Shown here: piece by piece, positions 23,338-30,710 of the stretch | Layout of the letters: each line of letters starts with the position of its first letter | Position numbering within the stretch: the stretch's first letter is position 1 | DNA from: CAYJAY01 sp964370715 | Lineage (GTDB): Bacteria; Bacillota; Clostridia; Oscillospirales; Ruminococcaceae | DNA length: 64,000 bases | Assembly (NCBI GenBank): GCA_964370715.1 | Contig: CAYJKJ010000009.1 | Span: 33,367 to 97,366, forward strand | Direction: 5' to 3' | Program-made: the position numbers and the translations under genes | Notes under the pieces: generated by a model | What the model saw: only the letters and a program-made list of their open reading frames with translations | What the model was told of the DNA's origin: nothing | Database searches by the model: none

Positions 23338-24714
23338 TTAAAACGAAACTTTTTGTTCGATAAAGGATAAAACCTCTTCAATTTTAATCCTTGTTTGTTC
23401 CATCGTGTCACGGTCTCTAACCGTTACGCAACCATCCGTTTCGCTCTCGAAATCATATGTTATGCAAAACGGCGTTCCGATTTCGTCCTGTCTTCTGTAG
23501 CGTTTGCCGATAGAACCCGATTCATCATAATCAACAAAAAACTTTGATGCAATTAAATCACGAACCTTCTCTGCCGGCTCTGAAAGTTTTTTGGAAAGCG
23601 GAAGAACGCAAGCTTTAAACGGCGCTAAAGCCGGATGCAAGCGAAGCACAGTTCTGGTGTCGTTTTCGCCCACTTGTTCTTCATCATATGCATCGCATAA
23701 AAACGCAAGAGCCACCCTGTCTGCGCCAAGCGAGGGTTCGATAACGTGGGGGATATATCTCTCGTTTGTTTCTTGATCGAAATAATCGAGATCTTTTCCG
23801 CTGTGGTCGGTGTGTTGTTTGAGGTCGAAATCGGTTCTGTCTGCTATTCCCCAAAGCTCGCCCCAACCAAACGGGAACATAAATTCAATATCGGTAGTAG
23901 CGTTTGAATAATGCGAGAGTTCCTCTTGTTCGTGGTCACGAAGTTTAAGGTTTTCCTCTTTCATTCCAAGCTTCAAAAGCCATTCAAAACAGAACTTTCT
24001 CCAATAGGCGAACCATTCAAGATTTGTTCCGGGTTTAACAAAAAACTCAAGTTCCATCTGTTCAAATTCACGAGTTCTAAACGTGAAGTTTCCGGGGGTT
24101 ATCTCGTTTCTGAAGCTTTTACCTATCTGGGCTACGCCAAACGGAAGTTTTTTTCTTGTCGTTCTTTGGATGTTAAGGAAGTTAACAAAGATTCCTTGCG
24201 CCGTTTCGGGGCGCAAAAATATCTCGTTTTTTGCATCCTCGGTTACGCCTTGGAACGTTTTAAACATAAGGTTAAATCTTCTGATATCGGTGAAATTCTG
24301 TTCGCCGCAATCGGGGCAAACTATCCCTTCGTCCGCTATATAACTTTGCATCTCCTCAAAGCTCCAACCCGCCGGGTTGTCTTTTCCGAGATCCTCGATT
24401 AGCTTATCGGCTCTATGCCTTGTTTTACAGCTTTTGCAATCCATCAAAGGATCGGCAAAACCGCCAACGTGTCCCGAAGCCACCCAAGCTTTTGGGTTCA
24501 TCAAAATTGCGCTGTCGAGGCCTACGTTTAAAGGATTTTCTCGGATAAATTTCTTTCTCCAAGCTTCCTTAACGTTGTTTTTAAATTCAACACCCAAAGG
24601 ACCATAATCCCAAGTGTTGGAAAGCCCACCATATATCTCGCTTCCCGAATAAACAAAACCCCTGCTTTTGCATAAAGCAACTATCTTTTCCATAGTTTTA
24701 TCTTGATTTTTCAT
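23338..24714 (-). CDS. glyQS: Glycyl-tRNA synthetase, single-chain dimeric type
   Basis: 458 aa. Class II synthetase motifs are visible: motif 2 around FRNEITPGNFTFRTREFEQMELEFF and motif 3 in PSLGADRVALAFLCDAY. The glycine-specific pieces GSEIYGGLSNTWDYGPLG and the LRPETAQGIFVNF loop are intact. CKSC...CPDCGEQ suggests a Zn-binding insert. The C-terminal anticodon-binding domain starts near LAPFKACVLPL. It is the alpha2 (archaeal/eukaryote-like) form used by many Firmicutes, not the alpha2beta2 GlyQ/GlyS. No T-box leader is visible in the 128 bp upstream; AAGGGG precedes the ATG. Confidence 0.97.
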   Translation of the reverse strand: MKNQDKTMEKIVALCKSRGFVYSGSEIYGGLSNTWDYGPLGVEFKNNVKEAWRKKFIRENPLNVGLDSAILMNPKAWVASGHVGGFADPLMDCKSCKTRHRADKLIEDLGKDNPAGWSFEEMQSYIADEGIVCPDCGEQNFTDIRRFNLMFKTFQGVTEDAKNEIFLRPETAQGIFVNFLNIQRTTRKKLPFGVAQIGKSFRNEITPGNFTFRTREFEQMELEFFVKPGTNLEWFAYWRKFCFEWLLKLGMKEENLKLRDHEQEELSHYSNATTDIEFMFPFGWGELWGIADRTDFDLKQHTDHSGKDLDYFDQETNERYIPHVIEPSLGADRVALAFLCDAYDEEQVGENDTRTVLRLHPALAPFKACVLPLSKKLSEPAEKVRDLIASKFFVDYDESGSIGKRYRRQDEIGTPFCITYDFESETDGCVTVRDRDTMEQTRIKIEEVLSFIEQKVSF

Positions 24715-24842
24715 AAACTATTATACCCCTTATTCTCTAAATAATTTCCGATCCCTATTATAATACTATTAATTTATGTTTTTTTCAACTCTATTAATTT
24801 TCAAACCGTTGCGCCAAAATTTTAATATTTTAGCCTTTGTCG

Positions 24843-25451
24843 TTATACAAACATCATCATAACCGTTGGGGTTATATATGCTTCAACAAATGCCGCTATC
24901 AACAACAGCGGAACAACCGCCAGCGCAAACACCTTGAGCTTTTCATAAACAAGCGATTTAAAAGGCAATCTTTGTTTTTTATTCAAAATTATATCTATAA
25001 TATCTTTGCAAAGAATAGTGCCTAAAGTCGCCGCAATGCATATAGCCGGTATTTCAAAGATACCGTGGGGTATTATCCCCATGAATATTGCGAGAACCGG
25101 AAGCTCCAAAGAATGCATTAGCGCAACAACCACACCAACTATAGCTGCATTAAAAATAATGGTGTAGACCGGCAAAAACAAAAACGGTATTGCACCGTAT
25201 ATTACCATAAACATTGCCGCTCTGAGATTGTTTGCAAAAAGCCCCGAAAAGCTTATGTTCCCCGTCTCGTCCACTACCCCGAGGCTGTCGAACAAACCGT
25301 TAATATAGCCTTGAACCGTTTCAAGAGCTTCGGGATTAGCGTTAAAAATAGCAGTAGCCGAAACTTGAACAACCAAACTTACAACAACAAATCCTAACGA
25401 ATATATTGAAGATAGTTTAACTATAAATTGTTCCCGCAATGATATCACCAT
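24843..25451 (-). CDS. spoIIM: SpoIIM-family membrane protein
   Basis: 202 aa from the ATG at 25451; a TTG at 25472 overlaps the AAAGG element and is unlikely. About five membrane segments are seen, with the family signature MGIIPHGIFEIPA in the third quarter. In Bacillus SpoIIM joins SpoIID and SpoIIP in dissolving septal peptidoglycan during engulfment. The SpoIIM/DUF95 family also has non-sporulation members, so the exact role is open. It stands alone, with no spoIID or spoIIP nearby. Confidence 0.82.
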   Translation of the reverse strand: MVISLREQFIVKLSSIYSLGFVVVSLVVQVSATAIFNANPEALETVQGYINGLFDSLGVVDETGNISFSGLFANNLRAAMFMVIYGAIPFLFLPVYTIIFNAAIVGVVVALMHSLELPVLAIFMGIIPHGIFEIPAICIAATLGTILCKDIIDIILNKKQRLPFKSLVYEKLKVFALAVVPLLLIAAFVEAYITPTVMMMFV

Positions 25452-25576
25452 AAAAATGAATATACCTTTCAAAAATAAAGTTTAAGTCGCCACTATATAG
25501 CCAAAGCTAATGTTATACACAGATTAACCTCAACTGAATTATTATAACATAAATCTCTTATTTTTAAATAAAAATA

Positions 25577-26206
25577 TTAATTATCCGATATATTAAGTTC
25601 ATTGAGATAATTATAAACGGTGTATCTCGATATTCCAAGATACTGCGCAATAGCTTGAATGCTTTTTTGCATCTTCAAAACGCCTTTGCTTTCAAGATAT
25701 TCTATTATCTGCAACCTATCTTTTTTTGTCATCAGTTTAACGGGTTTCCCAACCGTTCCGATAGCCTCGATAACCGCCTGTTCAATGGTAGGCGCATAGA
25801 CTCCCTGCCCCCCAACAAGAAGGGTTTCGTCTGATTGCATCGTCAAAAATTCGTTTAAGTTTGCTCTCATCCTCTCGGCATCGGAGCAATCATAGTTTAT
25901 GCAAAACGCAACATTGAGGTCGTCTGCTTCAAAAGCCAACGTCGAACTTTTGAGCATCTTGCCGCCTTTTTGGCTCATGTAGTTGATATAATAGCCGTCG
26001 GCGGCGCTGTCTATCCTTTCCTTTGCGAAGTTTTGAAGCTCATCGCCAACCTTTCGCCCCGTTATATGCCCGTTGAATATAGAAACGATAGCTTTGTCGG
26101 GGTTGTTGATGTCGGAAACAACAACCTCGCAGTTTGAACCAAACGTTTCGGAAACAAGGCTTGCAAGCTTTTCGAGATAGTCATAAAACTGTTTGTTAGA
26201 AATCAT
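25577..26206 (-). CDS. YheO-like PAS/HTH transcriptional regulator
   Basis: 209 aa. The N-terminal YheO-like PAS region (residues ~5-120) has FGSNCEVVVSDINNPDKAIVSIFNGHITGR, and the linker contains NYMSQKGGKMLKSSTL. The C-terminal helix-turn-helix (~165-205) reads AIAQYLGISRYTVYNYLNEL. Members are DNA-binding regulators with an unknown small-molecule ligand. AGAGGGG precedes the ATG. It is transcribed away from iorAB across a 613-bp gap, so iorAB is a possible target, but nothing in the sequence proves it. Confidence 0.88.
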   Translation of the reverse strand: MISNKQFYDYLEKLASLVSETFGSNCEVVVSDINNPDKAIVSIFNGHITGRKVGDELQNFAKERIDSAADGYYINYMSQKGGKMLKSSTLAFEADDLNVAFCINYDCSDAERMRANLNEFLTMQSDETLLVGGQGVYAPTIEQAVIEAIGTVGKPVKLMTKKDRLQIIEYLESKGVLKMQKSIQAIAQYLGISRYTVYNYLNELNISDN

Positions 26207-26400
26207 ATGTTTAAACCCCTCTTAAATAATTATGTCGATGGTTTTTTCGGATAATAAGTTTGATTAGTGTTTACAGGTTGTTTTTTGTTTCGCCAAAATT
26301 TAGAGATTAAGGTCAAAAAAGGTGTAGCTTTTTTGATACGTTTGGTAATTTCGGGTTTCGGAATGCATACAATGCATTTCCTACACAAAACAAAACCCCG

Positions 26401-26536
26401 GCGTTTGATGAGAGCAAAAAACAAAGTAGGGAGGAGGGGCTTCTATTCCTGAAAATCAGCATAAATGCCCTGAAACGGGACGATGAGGGCATCGCCCCCT
26501 ACAAACGATATCAAAAGTTCCTGCAATATTTTTTAA
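26401..26536 (+). repeat. Dispersed intergenic repeat, copy A
   Basis: About 136 bp closely matching the reverse complement of 57908-58042. Shared blocks include GCGTTTGATG, GCAAAAAACAA, GGAGGAGGGG, GAAAATCAGCA, AAATGCCCTG, AACGGGACGATG, GGCATCGCCCCCTAC and GCAATATTTTTTAA. Both copies are in long non-coding gaps. It has no ORF shared by both copies and no transposase. It looks like a miniature non-autonomous element or a conserved structured RNA/DNA repeat. Confidence 0.75.
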
Positions 26537-26600
26537 CACGCTAGTGGTTTGGCGTTAGCCAAATCGGGGCATACTCTTGCCCCGAAACTTAAACTTTAGA

Positions 26601-26640
26601 AATTAAGGCAAGTTATTAAAAATAACTTGCCTTAATTTTT
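26601..26640. terminator. Perfect 17-bp hairpin, terminator-like
   Basis: AATTAAGGCAAGTTATT (26601-26617) pairs perfectly with 26621-26637, with an AAA loop and trailing Ts. No + strand gene ends nearby, since the flanking genes diverge. It may terminate an unrecognised small transcript or insulate iorA. Confidence 0.6.
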
Positions 26641-26689
26641 GCACAGATAAAACTTTTTGTCAATATTTTAAAAATTATTAAACATTTTG

Positions 26690-26719
26690 TTGACTGTTTG
26701 TGCTTTAGTATGCTATAGT
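26690..26719 (+). promoter_or_regulatory. Promoter of iorAB
   Basis: TTGACT (26690-26695), 18 bp, TATAGT (26714-26719). The leader to the iorA start is ~95 nt. Confidence 0.68.
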
Positions 26720-26819
26720 GAGACTATGCAAAAATAGGTGTTGATGGTTTTGAAAATTTTGTTAAACATTAACACCCAAAAGGTAGTTGCAATAATAAAA
26801 AAACGTTGAAAGGAAGACT

Positions 26820-28610
26820 ATGAAAAAGCTTTTAACAGGAAACGAAGCGATAGCTCGTGGTGCATTTGAAGCCGGAGTTAAGTTTGCTTCAGCTTATCCC
26901 GGAACCCCTAGCACCGAAATTTTGGAAAATCTCGCAACCTACAAGGAAATCGACGCCGAATGGGCGCCCAACGAAAAGGTGGCTATGGAGGCGGCAGCCG
27001 GTGCATCTATCGGCGGCGTTCGCAGCATGGCAGCGATGAAACACGTTGGCGTTAACGTTGCGGCAGACCCGTTGTTCACATTCGCATACACCGGCGTTAA
27101 CGGTGGTATGATTTTGGTGACGGCGGATGAACCCGGCCAACATTCTTCGCAAAACGAACAAGACAACAGATGGTATGCTAAGATGGCTAAGATCCCAATG
27201 CTTGAGCCAGCAAGCAGCCAAGAATGTAAAGACATGGTTAGAGTTGGCCTTGAACTCAGCGAAAAATTCGACACTCCTATGTTGTTCCGTGTTACAACTC
27301 GTGTCTGTCATTCAAAGAGCATCGTTGAATGTAACGACAGGGTTGAAGTTCCCCATGTTCCTTATGAAAAAAAGATCAACAAATATGTTACTGTTCCGGC
27401 AATTGCTCGCAATCTTCGTGTAACAGTTGAAAAACGCCACCAAGATATGCTTAAGTTTTCCGAAACGTGTGACCTTAACTATGTTGAGGACAATGGTTCA
27501 AAAACCGGCGTTATTGCAAGTGGTATGTGCTACTACTATGCAAAAGAAGTTTTCGGCGACACCGTTAACTATCTTAAACTCGGTTTCACATGGCCGTTGC
27601 CGGCAAAAAAAATCGCTAGTTTCTGCGAAAGCGTAGACACAGTTTATGTCATCGAAGAAAACGATCCATATATCGAAGAAACTGTTTTGATGGAAGGCTT
27701 TAAATCAAAGCTTAAAGGCCAAAACATTCTTCCCCACTACGGCGAAATGACCCCCGATGTATTGAGAAAATCTATCTTTGGAAAATCAAACGAACTAATT
27801 GATTATTCAAGAGAAAAAGTTGTTGCTCGCCCACCAACGCTTTGTGCAGGCTGTCCGCATAGAGGATTTTTCTATGAAGTCGGTCGCCGCAAAGATCTAG
27901 TAGTCTGCGGAGATATCGGTTGCTACACATTGGCTTTTGCCCCACCATACAACGCTGTTGACCTCAACATCTGTATGGGCGCCGGATTCTCTTCGGCACA
28001 CGGAATTGAAAAAGCGTTTAAACAAGCAGGGGTTACCGACAAAAGGGTTCTCGGCGTGCTTGGCGATTCAACGTTTTTCCACACCGGCATGAACTCGCTA
28101 CTTGAAGTTATCTATAATAATTCGAACTCGATTTGCGTTATCGTCGACAACGCTATCACCGGCATGACGGGCCACCAAAACAACCCTGGCAACGGTCTAA
28201 CCGCAAAGGGAGAGATAGCTACTACAACGTCGGTAGAACAAGTTTGTCGTTCGCTTGGCGCTAAAAACATCAAGGTTATCAACCCCAACATAATTGCGGA
28301 GGTTAAAGAAGCTCTTGATTGGGCGCTTGCAATCAAAGATGAACCCTCGGTCATCATAACCCGTTGGCCTTGTGTTCTTAAAAAGATAACAGAAGACGAA
28401 AACAAAGAATTTAACAAACCATTCTCGACACACGATAAAGTTGAACATGATAAATGTATCGGCTGTAAGATCTGTTTGCGTTCGGGTTGTCCCGCTATAT
28501 CGGTTGATGTTGAAATCAAAAAAGCATCTATCGATCCGGTTCAATGCGTGGGCTGTGATGTTTGTGCGCAACTTTGCCCCAAAAAGGCTATCGTAAAGGA
28601 GGGTAAATAA
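26820..28610 (+). CDS. iorA: Indolepyruvate:ferredoxin oxidoreductase alpha subunit
   Basis: 596 aa, full length. The N-terminal TPP pyrimidine domain begins LTGNEAIARGAFEAGVKFASAYPGTPSTE. The TPP/Mg2+ motif is GVLGDSTFFHTG...DNAITGMTGHQ, preceded by CAGCPHRG. The last ~70 residues form a ferredoxin-like domain with two clusters (CIGCKICLRSGCP and CVGCDVCAQLCP). It oxidises aryl pyruvates from Phe, Tyr and Trp to aryl-acetyl-CoA with reduction of ferredoxin, a step in amino-acid fermentation. The start has AAAGGAAG upstream. The stop is two bases before iorB. Confidence 0.96.
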   Translation: MKKLLTGNEAIARGAFEAGVKFASAYPGTPSTEILENLATYKEIDAEWAPNEKVAMEAAAGASIGGVRSMAAMKHVGVNVAADPLFTFAYTGVNGGMILVTADEPGQHSSQNEQDNRWYAKMAKIPMLEPASSQECKDMVRVGLELSEKFDTPMLFRVTTRVCHSKSIVECNDRVEVPHVPYEKKINKYVTVPAIARNLRVTVEKRHQDMLKFSETCDLNYVEDNGSKTGVIASGMCYYYAKEVFGDTVNYLKLGFTWPLPAKKIASFCESVDTVYVIEENDPYIEETVLMEGFKSKLKGQNILPHYGEMTPDVLRKSIFGKSNELIDYSREKVVARPPTLCAGCPHRGFFYEVGRRKDLVVCGDIGCYTLAFAPPYNAVDLNICMGAGFSSAHGIEKAFKQAGVTDKRVLGVLGDSTFFHTGMNSLLEVIYNNSNSICVIVDNAITGMTGHQNNPGNGLTAKGEIATTTSVEQVCRSLGAKNIKVINPNIIAEVKEALDWALAIKDEPSVIITRWPCVLKKITEDENKEFNKPFSTHDKVEHDKCIGCKICLRSGCPAISVDVEIKKASIDPVQCVGCDVCAQLCPKKAIVKEGK

Positions 28611-28612
28611 TC

Positions 28613-29185
28613 ATGACTAAGAGTATTCTTTTGGTAGGCGTTGGAGGACAAGGAACTATCCTTGCAAGTAAACTGTTAACTATCGGCTTAATGCAGGCCG
28701 GCTACGACGTCAAGATGAGCGAAATTCATGGTATGAGCCAACGCGGAGGTTCTGTTTCCTCGCAGGTTCGTTATGGCGAAAAGGTTTATAGCCCCGTAAT
28801 CGAACTGGGCGGAGCCGATATCCTCGTTTCTTTTGAACAGATGGAAGCTTTAAGATGGCTTGAATACCTAAAACCCAGCGGCAGAGTTGTTGTAAACGAC
28901 TATCGCATTAAACCTATGCCGGTAGTTTCGGGCGTTGCTAGTTATGCCGACGGCATCTGCGAAGACCTTAAAGCCAAAATTTCAACCACCGTTTTTGACG
29001 CTGCTCAAGAAGCAGTTAAACTCGGAAACGCAAAAGTTATGAACATCATTCTCTTGGGAGCGACCATCAAAATGATGGGGCTTGAAGATATTGATTGGGA
29101 TCAAATTATAAAAGAAAACGTTAAACCTGCGTTTATCGATATCAACATCAAAGCGTTGCACCACGGAAAATCGCTTGTTGGATAG
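28613..29185 (+). CDS. iorB: Indolepyruvate:ferredoxin oxidoreductase beta subunit
   Basis: 190 aa. It begins ILLVGVGGQGTILASKLLT, the Gly-rich start of the gamma/IorB family, followed by EIHGMSQRGGSVSSQVRYG. It is the partner of IorA and is paralogous to the gamma subunit at 5.4 kb. AAGGAGGG lies before the ATG. The two-gene operon ends in a terminator. Confidence 0.95.
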   Translation: MTKSILLVGVGGQGTILASKLLTIGLMQAGYDVKMSEIHGMSQRGGSVSSQVRYGEKVYSPVIELGGADILVSFEQMEALRWLEYLKPSGRVVVNDYRIKPMPVVSGVASYADGICEDLKAKISTTVFDAAQEAVKLGNAKVMNIILLGATIKMMGLEDIDWDQIIKENVKPAFIDINIKALHHGKSLVG

Positions 29186-29201
29186 CTTTTATAAAATATA
29201 A

Positions 29202-29245
29202 AAAACAATCGGCAGTTTATTATAAGCTGTCGATTGTTTTTTTAT
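29202..29245 (+). terminator. Terminator of iorAB
   Basis: A 17-bp stem with G-T wobbles (29202-29218 with 29225-29241), followed by TTT. Confidence 0.85.
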
Positions 29246-29276
29246 CCATTTTTTTATGTTGATGCTAACCGCCCTA

Positions 29277-30518
29277 TTAATACCTTCTTGTTCTGGCGCT
29301 TGTCGGAATTGCTCTTGTGTCTTGGTGTCCTATTGTGAAATTATCGTTATACTGTCCTCTAACTTCTTTGTCGTTAAATATGAAACTTGAAAACAACACC
29401 GTTATCGGCACAGCTATTATAATCCCAATACTACCTATAACCGATTTCACTATCTCTATCGTAACCATCTCAAGGTTAAAAAGCGATAAGGCGCTTGGGT
29501 TATAGGAGGTTAACAACAACACGGTAGCAAGGCTACTTCCTATATACGCTAGTATGAGGGTATTAATCATCGTTCCGATAGCATCTTTGCCGATATTCAT
29601 CCCGGAATACACCATGTTTTTAAACGACTTATCCATCATAGTTTCGGAAAGCTCCTGCATAGACGAAGCAATCGTCATAGCAACGTCCATAACCGCACCT
29701 AGCGCACCGATAACAACGCCGGCAAACACTATTCCTTTAAGATCCAGTTGAACACCGGTTGGCAAAAACAAAAGGTTGATATCCTCTTGCGAAGCTATCC
29801 CCACTATGTTAAACACATTGTTAGCTATAACCGACATAATTCCGGCAACCAAAACGCCGCCGACATTTCCTATTATTGCGGAAAGAGTCTTTTTGTTGGT
29901 TCCGTTTAAAATTATAAGGCTCAAAATTATTACTATGATAGCTGTAACACAGGTTAAGAAATAGATATTCATCCCTTTAAGCACCGCCGGCAAGAAAACA
30001 AGTAGCATAAGCGCAACTGTAAACCCTAGCGACAACAACGCAAACAATCCTTTTGATCTTCCTATAATTAAAACTAATATAAAAAACAACGCCACTATAC
30101 CGATTAAAAGCGGTATTCTGTTATGTTGAACATAAACAAATTGGTTGCTCAAGGCGCTGTCATACGTCGTCTGTGTCAAAACAATTTTGTCCCCGGCTTC
30201 CACCTCACGAGGGGTAGTTCCAAGCATTATATCAAAATGCTGTTCTGCTTCGACCTGTTGCCCCGATGCCGGCTCGGATGTAATTCTTGCGTTAAACTTA
30301 ATTATTCTACCAACTATTATCTCTTCGCCATAATAGTCTTCCGACGTCTGTATATCATCGCTCAAAACTTCAATAACTTCGGCTTCATAGTATTGTTGCA
30401 ACATTTCAACCGAAGGTGGCTGATAGAAAGCAAAGTAGCCCACCACCACAATAACTATCGCTATTATAACCGCAACAATCCTTGATAATAAATAATTATT
30501 TGAACTTTGTTTTTCCAT
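29277..30518 (-). CDS. YibE/F-family membrane protein
   Basis: 413 aa. The first membrane helix (residues ~12-31) is followed by an extracytoplasmic beta-rich segment of ~100 residues, then seven or more hydrophobic segments. The conserved core includes IGRSKGLFALLSLGFTVALML, then GVQLDLKGIVFAGVVIGALGAVMDVAMTIASSM and NIGKDAIGTMINTLILAYIGSSL. This is the YibE/F pattern, a family of unknown function suspected to be transporters. AAGGAG lies upstream. It is a single gene, and no substrate can be inferred. Confidence 0.88.
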   Translation of the reverse strand: MEKQSSNNYLLSRIVAVIIAIVIVVVGYFAFYQPPSVEMLQQYYEAEVIEVLSDDIQTSEDYYGEEIIVGRIIKFNARITSEPASGQQVEAEQHFDIMLGTTPREVEAGDKIVLTQTTYDSALSNQFVYVQHNRIPLLIGIVALFFILVLIIGRSKGLFALLSLGFTVALMLLVFLPAVLKGMNIYFLTCVTAIIVIILSLIILNGTNKKTLSAIIGNVGGVLVAGIMSVIANNVFNIVGIASQEDINLLFLPTGVQLDLKGIVFAGVVIGALGAVMDVAMTIASSMQELSETMMDKSFKNMVYSGMNIGKDAIGTMINTLILAYIGSSLATVLLLTSYNPSALSLFNLEMVTIEIVKSVIGSIGIIIAVPITVLFSSFIFNDKEVRGQYNDNFTIGHQDTRAIPTSARTRRY

Positions 30519-30658
30519 TTTTTACAATTGCTCCTTATATTAGTTTTGCCTACTGCATTTTGCAAAAAGCACAAAACGATGATATTATTTCCATTCAAAC
30601 TTTTCTTAAACTAACAATATTATCTTTATTTTTCTTTTATTTATTCTTATCTACAAAC

Positions 30659-30690
30659 AACTGACGAACCGTTGAAAGCTCGTCAGTTTT
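30659..30690. terminator. Terminator hairpin downstream of the PBP gene
   Basis: AACTGACGA (30659-30667) pairs with TCGTCAGTT (30680-30688). The - strand arm is followed by GTTTGT and the + strand by TTTT. It serves the class A PBP transcript. The rest of the 192-bp gap is A/T-rich, with AAGGAG belonging to the YibE/F gene. Confidence 0.7.
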
Positions 30691-30710
30691 TATTGTTATT
30701 AAATTTGTAT

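Larger units (their letters stand above)
26207..26819. other. 613-bp gap between the YheO-like regulator and iorA
   Basis: No credible gene. It holds one copy of a ~135-bp dispersed repeat (26401-26536), two small hairpins (TTTGGCgttaGCCAAA and GGGGCA...TGCCCC near 26550-26585), a perfect 17-bp hairpin (26601-26637) and the iorA promoter. A 64-codon ORF on the - strand (26230-26424) starts with TTG inside the repeat and has no ribosome binding site. Confidence 0.6.

Noticed and set aside
24715..24842. T-box leader upstream of glyQS (and in 42826-42861 upstream of proS)
   Set aside because: No T-box consensus (AGGGTGGNACCGCG) or antiterminator structure is visible. The gaps are too short and A/T-rich.
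26230..26424. 64-codon ORF on the - strand in the gap before iorA
   Set aside because: Starts with TTG inside the dispersed repeat, has no ribosome binding site, and the reading is not conserved in the other repeat copy.
30482..30664. 60-codon hydrophobic ORF on the + strand
   Set aside because: Begins antisense to the YibE/F gene, continues through A/T-rich spacer, and lacks a ribosome binding site and a promoter.
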